Positions 7,896-16,576 are shown, counted from the stretch's first letter. The stretch: DNA of 64,000 nucleotides from UBA9980 sp964436235 (GCA_964436235.1 CAYTCW010000001.1:1-64000); one strand, 5' to 3'. Numbers and translations are program-made. The notes: a model not told the origin generated them from the letters alone.

Positions 7896-8441
7896 ATGTC
7901 GCGCATTGGAAAGAAAATTATAGAAGTTCCCGCAGGCGTTGAAGTTAAAATCAAAGGCCAGCATGTTTCGGTAAAAGGACCTCTCGGCAAGCTCGAGAAT
8001 GAATTTCATCCGCAGATAGAAATCGTTATGGAAGGCAATATCATCACCGTTAAAAGACACACTGAAGAGCCTTTCCACAGAAGCCTCCACGGTCTCACCC
8101 GCGCGCTTCTCAATAATATGATCGTAGGCGTAACCAAAGGTTTCGAAAAGAAACTCGACGTTATCGGCACCGGCTATAAAGTGGCTCTTGCCGGCAATAA
8201 ACTCACGCTGAACATAGCTTATACTCATCCAGTTGAATTTTTCGCGCCGGAAGGCATTAATTTCAAGGTTGAAGCTATAGCTAAAGATAACAGAATAACG
8301 ATAAGCGGCATCGACCGCCAGTTAGTCGGCCAGGTCGCATCCGATATCCGCGACGCGCAGAGACCTGAACCTTACAAAGGCAAAGGCATCAAATACATGA
8401 CTGAAAAAATCATGCGCAAAGCCGGCAAACGCGGTAAATAG
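7896..8441 (+). CDS. rplF: 50S ribosomal protein L6
   Basis: L6 lies near the sarcin-ricin loop. The 181 residues open MSRIGKKIIEVPAGVEV and contain the duplicated L6 fold and the C-terminal signature RRPEPYKGKGIKY-like segment (RPEPYKGKGIKYMTE). AAAGGAGG precedes the start. rplR follows after 22 nt. Confidence 0.98.
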   Translation: MSRIGKKIIEVPAGVEVKIKGQHVSVKGPLGKLENEFHPQIEIVMEGNIITVKRHTEEPFHRSLHGLTRALLNNMIVGVTKGFEKKLDVIGTGYKVALAGNKLTLNIAYTHPVEFFAPEGINFKVEAIAKDNRITISGIDRQLVGQVASDIRDAQRPEPYKGKGIKYMTEKIMRKAGKRGK

Positions 8442-8463
8442 TCTTTAGGAGGAGAAGCAGGAA

Positions 8464-8844
8464 ATGTTTAATAAGATCAGTCGTAAAGAAATGAGAAAGA
8501 GCCGCCACTATCATATCCGCAAGGTTATGACCGGTACGGCCGAAAGACCGAGAATGTCGGTATTCAGAAGCACCAAACACATCGCCGTTCAGGTTATCGA
8601 CGATATAAAAGGCCTCACTTTAGTCGCGGCGTCCACTTATGAAAAAGAGATCAGCGCCGAATTAAAGAAAAATAAAAAAGCCCTCGACGGCGTCGAAGCG
8701 GCTAAATATGTTGGCAAAGTTATCGCCGAACGCGCTAAAGGCAAAAACATAACCGACGTCGCATTCGACCGCGGCGGAAATCTTTATGTCGGGCGTATTA
8801 AAGCGCTGGCTGACGAAGCCCGCAACGCCGGTTTAAAGTTTTAG
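8464..8844 (+). CDS. rplR: 50S ribosomal protein L18
   Basis: L18 binds 5S rRNA together with L5. The 126 residues include RPRMSVFRSTKHIAVQVIDD and the C-terminal VAFDRGGNLYVGRIKALADEAR pattern, which place it firmly. AGGAGGAG precedes the ATG. The lysine-rich middle (about residues 61-70) is variable in the family. Confidence 0.97.
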   Translation: MFNKISRKEMRKSRHYHIRKVMTGTAERPRMSVFRSTKHIAVQVIDDIKGLTLVAASTYEKEISAELKKNKKALDGVEAAKYVGKVIAERAKGKNITDVAFDRGGNLYVGRIKALADEARNAGLKF

Positions 8845-8898
8845 TTGATAATAAATTGAATATTGTTTGATACAAAGAAAGGTGGAGGTAATACCGGC

Positions 8899-9426
8899 AT
8901 GGAAAAAAGAGAACCCAGAAGAGAATTCAAAAAAAACGCCCCTGAAGCGTCAAGCGAATTCCGTGAAAAAATAATCAAAATAAGGCGCGTCGCAAAAGTC
9001 GTTAAAGGCGGACGCAGGTTCAGCTTCTCGGCGCTCGTCGCTATAGGCGACGGCAAAGGCCGCGTTGGCGTGGGCCTCGGCAAAGCCAACGAAGTTCCCG
9101 ACGCTATGCACAAAAGCATTCAGGCAGCTAAAAAAGCGCTTATAACCATACCCATGAAGGGTACGACGATTCCCCACGAAATAGTTGGCGAATTCGGCGC
9201 GGGCAAAGTATTTTTAAAACCCGCTTCCGAAGGTACCGGAATCATCGCCGGCGGCGCAGTACGCGCTGTCATCGAATTAAGCGGCATTAAAAATATACTC
9301 AGCAAATCGCTCGGTTCTTCGAACTCCGTTAACGTGGTAAAAGCCACGATACAGGCTTTGAAAAACCTCAGAGAGCCTTCCGCTTATATGAAACTTCGCC
9401 AGGGCGAAGAAGACGGCAAAGAATAA
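8899..9426 (+). CDS. rpsE: 30S ribosomal protein S5
   Basis: S5 contributes to decoding accuracy. I start at the ATG at 8899 behind GGTGGAGG (8881-8888). A TTG at 8863 in the same frame has no ribosome binding site. The signature GGRRFSFSALVAIGDGKGRVG and GTGIIAGGAVRAV are present. The product has 175 residues, a normal length. Confidence 0.97.
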   Translation: MEKREPRREFKKNAPEASSEFREKIIKIRRVAKVVKGGRRFSFSALVAIGDGKGRVGVGLGKANEVPDAMHKSIQAAKKALITIPMKGTTIPHEIVGEFGAGKVFLKPASEGTGIIAGGAVRAVIELSGIKNILSKSLGSSNSVNVVKATIQALKNLREPSAYMKLRQGEEDGKE

Positions 9427-9460
9427 TTGAGCGCCGATCATTTATAAGGAGCAAAACGAG

Positions 9461-9643
9461 ATGAAAAAATTAAAAGTTACTCTTATTAAAGGAAGGGCCG
9501 GCAACAAGGCGAAAAGTTTAGCTAACGTCGATGCATTGGGCCTGAAAAAAACGCATTCTTTTAAAATTCATCCTGATAACCCGTCTATACGCGGAATGAT
9601 TTTTAAGGCTAACCACCTGTTAAAAGTCGAAGAAGTGCAATAG
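9461..9643 (+). CDS. rpmD: 50S ribosomal protein L30
   Basis: This is a 60-residue protein with the L30 pattern KVTLIKGRAG, ALGLKKTHSF and IRGMIFKANHLLKVEE. TAAGGAG precedes the ATG. It lies between rpsE and rplO as usual. A 71-nt spacer with a hairpin follows. Confidence 0.96.
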   Translation: MKKLKVTLIKGRAGNKAKSLANVDALGLKKTHSFKIHPDNPSIRGMIFKANHLLKVEEVQ

Positions 9644-9671
9644 CGGCTAATAAAGGCTGATATTACAGAAA

Positions 9672-9691
9672 TTAAGATATAAAAATCTTAA
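9672..9691 (+). other. AT-rich hairpin upstream of rplO
   Basis: TTAAGAT (9672-9678) and ATCTTAA (9685-9691) form a perfect 7-bp stem with the loop ATAAAA, about 25 nt before the rplO start. It shares the exact 15-mer ATAAAAATCTTAAAA with the hairpin before rpsS. Confidence 0.5.
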
Positions 9692-9714
9692 AAGAAGTTT
9701 GAGGAGGGTCAAAC

Positions 9715-10158
9715 GTGTATACACTTGGAAATCTTGAAATAAATAAGGGCGCTCGCAAGCCTAGCTACAGAAGAGGTCGCGGACAGGCCAGCGGCAACGG
9801 AAAAACAAGCGGCCGCGGCGAAAAAGGCCAGAAAGCCCGTAACCACGTAAAATTCGGATTCGAAGGCGGCCAGATGCCCCTTATCAGAAGAATTCCCAAA
9901 CGCGGTTTCAAAAACCATCCGTTCCGTGTTATATATGACTGCGTTAATGTTTCAGAATTAGAACGCTTTGAAAACGACACCAAAGTCGATATCGCATTAC
10001 TCGTTAAAGAAAACATGCTTGCGGGCCGGGCTAACGGCGGACTTAAAATATTAGGTAACGGCGAATTAAAGAAAAAACTGTCGGTTGTTGCCAATAAAGT
10101 CACTAAACAAGCTGAAGAAAAAATTAAGGCAGCAGGTGGCACGGTAGAGGTGATATAG
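9715..10158 (+). CDS. rplO: 50S ribosomal protein L15
   Basis: L15 is a late assembly protein rich in glycine and basic residues at its N-terminus (GRGQASGNGKTSGRGEKGQ, about residues 20-38). The GTG start follows GAGGAGGGTC. The 147-residue length is normal. The stop codon is followed at once by the secY start, with GAGGTGAT inside the end of rplO as its ribosome binding site. Confidence 0.97.
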   Translation: MYTLGNLEINKGARKPSYRRGRGQASGNGKTSGRGEKGQKARNHVKFGFEGGQMPLIRRIPKRGFKNHPFRVIYDCVNVSELERFENDTKVDIALLVKENMLAGRANGGLKILGNGELKKKLSVVANKVTKQAEEKIKAAGGTVEVI

Positions 10159-11493
10159 TTGATAGCTACATTAAGAGATTCGTTTAAAATTGGTGAACTG
10201 CGAAGCAGAATTTTATTTACGCTTGCCATGATTGCAGTTTATAGGCTCGGTTCGCACATTCCGACGCCTGGTATCGATTCTACGGCCTTAGCTAATTACT
10301 TCGGCCAGCAGGGCGGAGGCATTCTGGGATTCTTAGATATGTTCTCCGGCGGCGCGTTAAAGCGTTTTTCGATATTCGCGCTCGGCATAGCTCCCTACAT
10401 TAACGCTTCCATTATTATGCAGCTGTTAGTGTATGTCGTACCCCAGCTTGAAAAATTAGCCAAAGAGGGCACTGAGGGCAGGCAGAAAATAAGCCAGTAC
10501 ACAAGATACGGCACCATATTCATAGGCGCCATCCAGGCTTTCGGCATGAGCTTCATGCTCGCTAACGCCGGCGGCGAGGGCGTATTGACGCCGTTTATGA
10601 AAGAACATTTCGCGCGCTTCGCAATTCTTACCGTAATAACGCTCACGGCGGGAACGGCTTTTATTATGTGGCTCGGCGAAAAAATAACCGAAAAAGGCAT
10701 AGGCAACGGTATATCGCTTTTAATATTCGTCGGTATAGTCGCGTCGCTGCCTTCGGCTATAGTTCAAACCTACAGGGTATTTTCGGGCGACGCCCTTTTC
10801 TACCCCAAGGTCCTTATAATCTTGTTCTTTACGATAGCGGTAACCGCGGCCGTTATCTGGATACAGGACGGCGTTCGCAAGATACCCGTTCAGTACGCTA
10901 AACGCGTTGTGGGCAGAAGGGTTTACGGCGGACAGAATACTTATATTCCTCTGCGTATCAACCAGGCCGGCGTTATTCCCATAATATTCGCTTCGTCGAT
11001 ATTATTATTTCCCGGCTTGATCACCAACTTTTTCGCCCACTATTTTTCGATGGACTCGTTTATGGGTAAAATGACTAATTTCATCAATACCGTTCTCGGT
11101 CCCTCGCACTGGGTATATTTAAGTTTATACTGCCTGCTGATAATATTCTTCTCGTATTTTTACACGGCCATCACTTTCAATCCGAAAGACTTAGCCGATA
11201 ACATGAAAAAATACGGCGGATTTATTCCGGGCGTTCGTTCCGGCAGGCCTACGGCTGAATATATCGACCGCACGCTCATCCGTATCACGCTTGTAGGCTC
11301 TATATTCCTTGCGATTATAGCCGTTATTCCTAATATAATGATCAGCTGGGCCAACGTGCCGTTTTACTTCGGCGGAACCGCTCTTTTGATCGTCGTCGGC
11401 GTAGGCCTCGACACTATTAAACAGCTCGAATCGCATCTTGTAACAAGAAACTACGACGGATTCCTGAAGAAAAAAAGCAGGCTGTTTAAATAA
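10159..11493 (+). CDS. secY: Preprotein translocase subunit SecY
   Basis: SecY forms the protein-conducting channel of the inner membrane. SecA, which drives it, is encoded at 20657. It starts with TTG directly after the rplO stop. The 444-residue product has about ten hydrophobic segments. It contains the early periplasmic loop IPTPGID, the plug region with FSGGALKRFSIFALGIAPYI, and the conserved GIGNGISLLIF and GRRVYGGQNTYIPLRIN. The C-terminus is basic. adk follows after 20 nt. Confidence 0.98.
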   Translation: MIATLRDSFKIGELRSRILFTLAMIAVYRLGSHIPTPGIDSTALANYFGQQGGGILGFLDMFSGGALKRFSIFALGIAPYINASIIMQLLVYVVPQLEKLAKEGTEGRQKISQYTRYGTIFIGAIQAFGMSFMLANAGGEGVLTPFMKEHFARFAILTVITLTAGTAFIMWLGEKITEKGIGNGISLLIFVGIVASLPSAIVQTYRVFSGDALFYPKVLIILFFTIAVTAAVIWIQDGVRKIPVQYAKRVVGRRVYGGQNTYIPLRINQAGVIPIIFASSILLFPGLITNFFAHYFSMDSFMGKMTNFINTVLGPSHWVYLSLYCLLIIFFSYFYTAITFNPKDLADNMKKYGGFIPGVRSGRPTAEYIDRTLIRITLVGSIFLAIIAVIPNIMISWANVPFYFGGTALLIVVGVGLDTIKQLESHLVTRNYDGFLKKKSRLFK

Positions 11494-11513
11494 GCGAGAC
11501 GGAGATAATTACG

Positions 11514-12167
11514 ATGAGGTTCATATTATTAGGCGCGCCTGGAGCCGGAAAAGGCACACAGGCAAAACAATTGACGGACAGATATAAAATAGTTCAAATA
11601 TCTACTGGAGATATACTCCGCGAAAACGTTAAGGCTGGTACGCCGCTCGGCGTTAACGCCCGTTCCTTCATGGAAAAAGGGCTTTTAGTGCCGGACGATG
11701 TAATAATATCGATGATCGAGGAACGGTTGTCGAAGCCCGATTGTAATAACGGTTTTATTTTAGACGGATTTCCGCGCACGGTTGCGCAGGCCGATGCTTT
11801 AGGCTCTCTTCTTACGAAGATGGGCCTGAAGCTCAACGCCTGCGTGTACGTCGAAGTGCCCGAAGAAGATCTTATAAAAAGAATTTCAGGGCGCCGCGTG
11901 TGCAATAGCTGCGGAGAGTCTTATCATATCCTTTTCAACAAACCTGAAAAGGAAGGCGTATGCGGTAAATGCGGCGCCGGTCTTATTCACCGCAAAGACG
12001 ATCACGAAGATACCGTTAGAAACCGCTTGAAAGTATATCATAACGAAACTCACCCGCTGATCGATTATTACTTAAAACAGGGCATCGTTTTAAATATCGA
12101 CGGAACGGGCGATATCAACGATATATTTACACGCATTACCGCCGGGCTGGAAGCGCAGGTTAAATAA
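11514..12167 (+). CDS. adk: Adenylate kinase with zinc-binding lid
   Basis: It interconverts ATP + AMP and 2 ADP in the cytoplasm. The P-loop GAPGAGKGT occupies residues 7-15 and the AMP-binding segment DGFPRTVAQA residues 84-93. The lid carries Cys130, Cys133, Cys150 and Cys153 (CNSC and CGKC), the zinc-holding version common in Gram-positives and many other lineages. The 217-residue length is normal. map starts 1 nt after the stop, as in many spc operons. Confidence 0.98.
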   Translation: MRFILLGAPGAGKGTQAKQLTDRYKIVQISTGDILRENVKAGTPLGVNARSFMEKGLLVPDDVIISMIEERLSKPDCNNGFILDGFPRTVAQADALGSLLTKMGLKLNACVYVEVPEEDLIKRISGRRVCNSCGESYHILFNKPEKEGVCGKCGAGLIHRKDDHEDTVRNRLKVYHNETHPLIDYYLKQGIVLNIDGTGDINDIFTRITAGLEAQVK

Positions 12168-12168
12168 A

Positions 12169-12936
12169 ATGCCAAGATCGGAAGTCGTTACCAAAAAGTC
12201 GGCTCAGGAAATCGAATATATGTACGAGTCGAATCAGATAGTGGGCAGGACCCTCAATCTGCTTCGCCAGAGCGTCAAGCCGGGGGTTACGACGGAAAAA
12301 CTCAATAAAATAGCGCATGAATACATTCTGTCCCAGAACGCTTATCCTTTGTTTTTAGGGTATATGAGCTATCCTAAGAGCATCTGCGCGTCGGTAAACG
12401 ACGAAGTGGTTCACGGCATACCTTCAAAAAAGCGCATTTTAGAAGAAGGAGATCTTGTAAGCATAGATGTCGGCGTAATAAAAAACAATTATTGCGGCGA
12501 TGCGGCTATTACAGTTGCGGTAGGCGCGGTCAGCGAATTAGTCGCCAGGCTTATCAGGGTGACCGAAGAGTCCCTTTATGAAGGTATAAGCCGCGCGGTG
12601 TGCGGCGGATACCTCGGCGACGTTTCTAACGCCGTACAGACCTATGTTGAATCGCACGGTTTTTCGGTCGTGCGCGATTACGTGGGCCACGGAATAGGCC
12701 GTAAGCTTCACGAGCCGCCGGCCGTTCCGAATTTCGGCAGAAAAGGCATGGGCATAAAGCTCGAAGCGGGCATGTGCCTTGCTATCGAGCCCATGGTCAA
12801 TGCGGGCCGTTACGAGGTAAAGGTGCTCGATAATTCGTGGACCGTCGTAACTTGCGACCGGAGCCTTTCCGCCCACTTCGAACATACCGTCGCGATAACC
12901 GAAAACGGGCCGCGCATATTGTCAAAGGCGCAATAA
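12169..12936 (+). CDS. map: Methionine aminopeptidase, type I
   Basis: It removes the initiator methionine from nascent proteins. All metal ligands are visible: Asp100, Asp111, His174 (GHGIG), Glu207 (IEPMV) and Glu238. His82, which contacts the substrate, is also present (VVHGIP). The 255-residue length is standard for the short bacterial form without a zinc-finger N-terminus. It lies 1 nt behind adk and 39 nt before infA. Confidence 0.98.
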   Translation: MPRSEVVTKKSAQEIEYMYESNQIVGRTLNLLRQSVKPGVTTEKLNKIAHEYILSQNAYPLFLGYMSYPKSICASVNDEVVHGIPSKKRILEEGDLVSIDVGVIKNNYCGDAAITVAVGAVSELVARLIRVTEESLYEGISRAVCGGYLGDVSNAVQTYVESHGFSVVRDYVGHGIGRKLHEPPAVPNFGRKGMGIKLEAGMCLAIEPMVNAGRYEVKVLDNSWTVVTCDRSLSAHFEHTVAITENGPRILSKAQ

Positions 12937-12975
12937 ACGCCGATATTTGAACGCTTTTAAGGAGGATTTGCTTAG

Positions 12976-13197
12976 ATGGCAAAAGAAGAACTGATCGAGG
13001 TATCCGGAGTAGTCGTAGAACCGCTCCCGAATGCGATGTTTCGCGTTGAATTAGAAAACGGCCATAAAGTGCTGGCGCATATTTCAGGAAAAATGCGTAT
13101 GAATTTTATCCGCATACTTCCGGGCGATAAAGTTACGATCGAGTTATCGCCTTATGACCTGTCGAGAGGCAGAATAACCTATAGATCAAAAGGATAA
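12976..13197 (+). CDS. infA: Translation initiation factor IF-1
   Basis: IF-1 is a single OB-fold factor that occupies the A site during initiation. The 73 residues contain the family segments GVVVEPLPNAMFRVELENGH, AHISGKMRMNFIRILPGDKV and ELSPYDLSRGRITYR. AAGGAGG precedes the ATG. The position between map and rpmJ is canonical. Confidence 0.98.
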   Translation: MAKEELIEVSGVVVEPLPNAMFRVELENGHKVLAHISGKMRMNFIRILPGDKVTIELSPYDLSRGRITYRSKG

Positions 13198-13262
13198 CAA
13201 GTAAGGGCGCGCAGGCGCGTAAACCTGTTAAATCTTTAATTTTAAAAAAAATAATAAATATA

Positions 13263-13291
13263 TTGATTTTTTTGAATTTTTGGTGTAAAAT
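13263..13291 (+). promoter_or_regulatory. Candidate promoter before rpmJ
   Basis: TTGATT (13263-13268) and TAAAAT (13286-13291) are separated by 17 nt in a very AT-rich spacer between infA and rpmJ. The predicted start is about 25 nt before the rpmJ ATG. It would drive rpmJ-rpsM-rpsK-rpsD-rpoA-rplQ (the alpha operon) separately. Confidence 0.6.
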
Positions 13292-13322
13292 AATACTCTT
13301 ATGTTAAACGGGAGGATATACA

Positions 13323-13436
13323 ATGAAAGTTAGAGCATCGGTTAAAAAAATATGCAACAAATGCAAGATCATTAAAAGAAAAGGCACGATACGCGTTATC
13401 TGCCAGACTGTAAAACACAAACAGAGACAGGGATAA
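13323..13436 (+). CDS. rpmJ: 50S ribosomal protein L36, cysteine form
   Basis: A 37-codon gene reads MKVRASVKKICNKCK...VICQTVKHKQRQG. It contains the zinc ligands CxxC, a later Cys and His in CxxxxH. The length and the ending KHKQRQG are exactly those of L36. GGGAGG at about 13310-13315 provides the ribosome binding site. The small size makes it easy to miss. Confidence 0.97.
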   Translation: MKVRASVKKICNKCKIIKRKGTIRVICQTVKHKQRQG

Positions 13437-13466
13437 AATTAATTAATTAACGGAAGGAGGGAAACA

Positions 13467-13847
13467 ATGGCTCGTATAGTCGGTGTTGATTTACCAAAAA
13501 ACAAGAGAATGGAAATCGCGATGACCTATATTTACGGTATCGGCCGTTCGGTGGCTCAGAAGCTGCTTACAGACCTTCAAATCGATTGGAATAAAAAGGT
13601 CAAAGATTTAACGGAAGATGAAATTATTAAAATCCGTGATTATATAGAAAAACACTTAAAAGTGGAAGGCGATCTCCGCCGCGAAGTTATCGCTAATATC
13701 AAAAGATTGAGCGAAATTAACTGTTATCGTGGAATCCGCCACAGAAGAGGCATGCCGGTTCGCGGTCAGCGCACTCACACGAACGCCCGCACCAGAAAAG
13801 GTCCGAGAAAATCGATCGCAGGCAAGAAAACCGCTACGAAAAAATAG
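13467..13847 (+). CDS. rpsM: 30S ribosomal protein S13
   Basis: S13 contacts the P-site tRNA and S19. The opening ARIVGVDLPKNKRMEIAMTYIYGIG and the C-terminal RHRRGMPVRGQRTHTNART are diagnostic patterns. The 126-residue length is normal. AAGGAGGG precedes the ATG. Confidence 0.98.
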   Translation: MARIVGVDLPKNKRMEIAMTYIYGIGRSVAQKLLTDLQIDWNKKVKDLTEDEIIKIRDYIEKHLKVEGDLRREVIANIKRLSEINCYRGIRHRRGMPVRGQRTHTNARTRKGPRKSIAGKKTATKK

Positions 13848-13886
13848 TCTTTAGCAGAAAATGATTAATTGTGAAAGGAGAGAATA

Positions 13887-14261
13887 ATGGCTGATGTAAA
13901 AAAAGGCGGCGCCAGGGTATCTCATGGCGTAGTTCATATAAAATCGACCTTTAATAACACGATAGTAAGCGTTACCGACAGACAGGGAAACGTTATATCG
14001 TGGGCTTCAGCTGGAACTTCAGGCTTTAAGGGTTCGAGAAAATCGACGCCTTACGCCGCCCAGCTGGCAACTGAAAACGCAGTGAAAAAAGCTATGGAAC
14101 ACGGTCTTAACGTCGTTGACGTAATAGTTAAAGGCGCCGGTTCAGGAAAAGAAATGGCGGTACGCGCTATAAAAGTGGCCGGAGTTGAAATCGAAAAACT
14201 CAAAGATATCACACCCGTTCCGCATAATGGCTGCAGACCCCGTAAAAGAAGAAGAGTTTAA
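13887..14261 (+). CDS. rpsK: 30S ribosomal protein S11
   Basis: S11 shapes the platform near the mRNA exit. The 124 residues contain HIKSTFNNTIVSVTD, the central GFKGSRKSTPYAAQLA and the C-terminus TPVPHNGCRPRKRRRV, all family-specific. GAAAGGAG precedes the ATG. Confidence 0.98.
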   Translation: MADVKKGGARVSHGVVHIKSTFNNTIVSVTDRQGNVISWASAGTSGFKGSRKSTPYAAQLATENAVKKAMEHGLNVVDVIVKGAGSGKEMAVRAIKVAGVEIEKLKDITPVPHNGCRPRKRRRV

Positions 14262-14287
14262 TCGTAATTAGAAGGAGGATAGAATAA

Positions 14288-14920
14288 ATGGCGAAATATA
14301 TAGGCCCTAAATGCCGGCTGTGCCGCACCGAAGGCAAGCAATTATTTTTAAAAGGCGAACGCTGCTTTTTGCGCGATAAATGCGCGGTTCTGCGTCGTCA
14401 GTCAGCTCCCGGCATGCACGGCGGAAAAAGAAGAAATAAAATGACCGGCTACGGCGAACAGCTCCGTGAAAAACAGAAAATTAAAAAAATGTATGGTGTT
14501 TTAGAGAAACAGTTCAGACTCTACGTTCAGAGAGCGACTAACGCTAAAGGCGTTTCAGGCACCGTTCTTCTGCAATTATTAGAAAGAAGATTCGATAACG
14601 TTATCACCCGCGCTTCTTTCGCGCCGTCGCGCTCCGCCGCAAGACAGCTTATAGTGCACGGACATTATAAAATCAACGGTAAAAAAGTTGACGTTCCTTC
14701 TTACATCTTGAAACCGAACGACGTAGTCGAAGTTTCGGAAAAAGCTAAAAGCATTCTTCCGATAAAATCTTCCGTTGAAAACGCGTCGAAGAGAAACAGC
14801 TCTGAATGGCTCGAAATTGAGCCGGACAAGTTTAAGTTACAGATAAAAAGAATGCCCGAGCGTACCGACATTGATCCTGAAATCAATGAAAATCTTGTAA
14901 TAGAATTCTACTCGAGATAA
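14288..14920 (+). CDS. rpsD: 30S ribosomal protein S4, zinc-binding form
   Basis: S4 nucleates 16S rRNA folding, and in E. coli it represses the alpha operon. The N-terminus carries a cysteine cluster (CRLC, then ERC and DKC), the C+ form that binds zinc. The S4 RNA-binding domain spans about residues 95-158 (LERRFDNVITRASFAPSRSAARQLI in pattern). The 210-residue length is normal. The 92-nt spacer after it contains two inverted repeats before rpoA. Confidence 0.98.
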   Translation: MAKYIGPKCRLCRTEGKQLFLKGERCFLRDKCAVLRRQSAPGMHGGKRRNKMTGYGEQLREKQKIKKMYGVLEKQFRLYVQRATNAKGVSGTVLLQLLERRFDNVITRASFAPSRSAARQLIVHGHYKINGKKVDVPSYILKPNDVVEVSEKAKSILPIKSSVENASKRNSSEWLEIEPDKFKLQIKRMPERTDIDPEINENLVIEFYSR

Positions 14921-14941
14921 TTTATATTATCACGGCGGATA

Positions 14942-14982
14942 TTTCTAGTTACTAGAAAGGGCGCGAAAAGCATTTTTTTCGC
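14942..14982 (+). promoter_or_regulatory. Two inverted repeats upstream of rpoA
   Basis: TTTCTAGTTACTAGAAA (14942-14958) is a perfect 8-bp inverted repeat around one central T. It is followed by GCGAAAA (14963-14969) pairing with TTTTCGC (14976-14982) across a 6-nt loop. Both lie between rpsD and the rpoA ribosome binding site. The first could be an operator or hairpin. The second has no U-tract after it, so I do not call it a terminator. Confidence 0.45.
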
Positions 14983-15018
14983 TCATCCGGTTTTATATTA
15001 AAGGAGGAGTTTGTGGAA

Positions 15019-16083
15019 ATGATTCAGATCAAGAAACCCAGGATGATATACATGAAAGACACCAACATCGATTCTTCTAAGTACGGAAGATTCGTTGTCG
15101 AGCCGCTTGAACGCGGATATGGTATTACCCTTGGCAACTCTCTTCGCAGAGTGCTGCTCGGGGCATTTCCTGGCGCGGCGATCACCGCTGTTCGCATCGA
15201 TGGAGTTTTACATGAATTTTCCACTATTCCTGGAGTTTTAGAAGATGTGACCGACATTATATTGAACCTCAAACAGGTAGTAGTGAAACTTTCCGACGAA
15301 GAAACCATTACGGTTTCCATTGAGAAAAAAGGCCCCTGCGTTGTTAAAGCGGGCGATATTCAGTGCGCCGGTTCGTTACAAATTATTAATCCTGAACATC
15401 ATATAGCGACATTAAACGAAGACGCAAACCTTTACATGGAGCTTATAATTGAAAAAGGCCGCGGCTATGCTTTGGCGGAAAAAACTGTTAAGCAGGGACA
15501 ACCTCTTAACACCTTAAATATCGACGCAATGTTTTCGCCGGTAGTAAAAGTTAATTATACTGTCGAAGATACCCGCGTGGGCCAGGACATCAATTATGAC
15601 AGGCTTAATTTAGAGCTTTGGACCAACGGTTCGGTTAAGCCCGATGAAGCCACCTGTCTTGCTTCCAAGTTATTAAGAGAACATCTTTCTCTTTTCGTCG
15701 ATTATATCGACAACAAGCAGCAGGACAGCATAGTAATGGTTTCCGAAGAAAAAGAAAAGGTCAATAAATATGTTGATATACCGATAAAAGACGTTGAATT
15801 TTCAGTGCGTTCCCGTAACTGCCTGAAAAGGACTTCCATCAAGACTATCGGCGAACTCGCCACCAAGTCGGCGTCGGAATTGCTTGAAATCAAGAATTTC
15901 GGCCAGAAGTCCCTCAACGAAATCCGCGAAAAGCTCAGACAATACGGTCTCGGCTTGAAAGACGATCCGCCTAACGTTCTCGACGGAGTTTCAGTTCCTA
16001 TGATTAACGATAACGACGAAGATCTCGATATCGATGAAAACGAAAATGAAACCGAAAACGCTAAGGAAGAAGCGGAAAACTAA
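15019..16083 (+). CDS. rpoA: DNA-directed RNA polymerase alpha subunit
   Basis: Alpha dimerises to start RNA polymerase assembly, and its C-terminal domain contacts UP elements and activators. I choose the ATG at 15019 (MIQIKKPRM) because it aligns with the usual start. A GTG at 15013 nearer to AAGGAGGAG is possible. The N-terminal domain has EPLERGYGITLGNSLRRVLL and the C-terminal domain has LKRTSIKTIGELA...IKNFGQKSLNEIREKL. The product has 354 residues, with an unusual acidic Asp/Glu/Asn-rich tail of about 30. Confidence 0.97.
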   Translation: MIQIKKPRMIYMKDTNIDSSKYGRFVVEPLERGYGITLGNSLRRVLLGAFPGAAITAVRIDGVLHEFSTIPGVLEDVTDIILNLKQVVVKLSDEETITVSIEKKGPCVVKAGDIQCAGSLQIINPEHHIATLNEDANLYMELIIEKGRGYALAEKTVKQGQPLNTLNIDAMFSPVVKVNYTVEDTRVGQDINYDRLNLELWTNGSVKPDEATCLASKLLREHLSLFVDYIDNKQQDSIVMVSEEKEKVNKYVDIPIKDVEFSVRSRNCLKRTSIKTIGELATKSASELLEIKNFGQKSLNEIREKLRQYGLGLKDDPPNVLDGVSVPMINDNDEDLDIDENENETENAKEEAEN

Positions 16084-16146
16084 AAGGATCGCCGCTTACT
16101 TAATACCACTTTACGATACTAATCTTAATCAGGGCAGGTGAAAAAA

Positions 16147-16518
16147 ATGAGACATCAATTAGCGAATAAAAAACTCGGCAGACGCGTGCCGCACAGAAGA
16201 TCGTTATTCAGAAACCAGATAATATCCTTAATGACTCATAATAAAATAATAACGACCGAAGCTAAGGCAAAAGAAACGCGCCGTATAGCTGAAAAGTTAA
16301 TAACCATTGCAAGACAGCTTTCAGACGATAAAGCCAAAAATATGCATCTGAAAAACTGCGCTTTTACAATACTTAACGATAAAAAAATGGTTGAAAAACT
16401 TTTTAACGAAATAGCGCCGCAGTACAAAGAACGCAACGGCGGTTATACCAGAATTTACAAACTTGGAAGACGCGCGGGCGACGCCGCTGAAATGGCTATG
16501 CTCGAACTCGTTAAATAA
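16147..16518 (+). CDS. rplQ: 50S ribosomal protein L17
   Basis: L17 lies at the tunnel exit. I start at 16147 (MRHQLANKKLGRRVPHRRS), which matches the family. An in-frame GTG at 16138 overlaps the AGGTG that serves as ribosome binding site. The 123 residues contain LFRNQIISLMTHNKIITTEAKAKE in pattern and end GDAAEMAMLELVK. It is the last gene of the ribosomal superoperon. Confidence 0.96.
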   Translation: MRHQLANKKLGRRVPHRRSLFRNQIISLMTHNKIITTEAKAKETRRIAEKLITIARQLSDDKAKNMHLKNCAFTILNDKKMVEKLFNEIAPQYKERNGGYTRIYKLGRRAGDAAEMAMLELVK

Positions 16519-16535
16519 TTTTTTGGCCGCGGCGC

Positions 16536-16564
16536 TTTAAAGGCGCTTACGCTGATTATATAAT
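16536..16564 (+). promoter_or_regulatory. Candidate promoter before ecfA1
   Basis: TTTAAA (16536-16541) and TATAAT (16559-16564) are spaced by 17 nt. The -10 is perfect and the -35 weak. Transcription would begin near 16571, just before the long hairpin at 16577-16613. Confidence 0.4.
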
Positions 16565-16576
16565 TTATATATCTAA

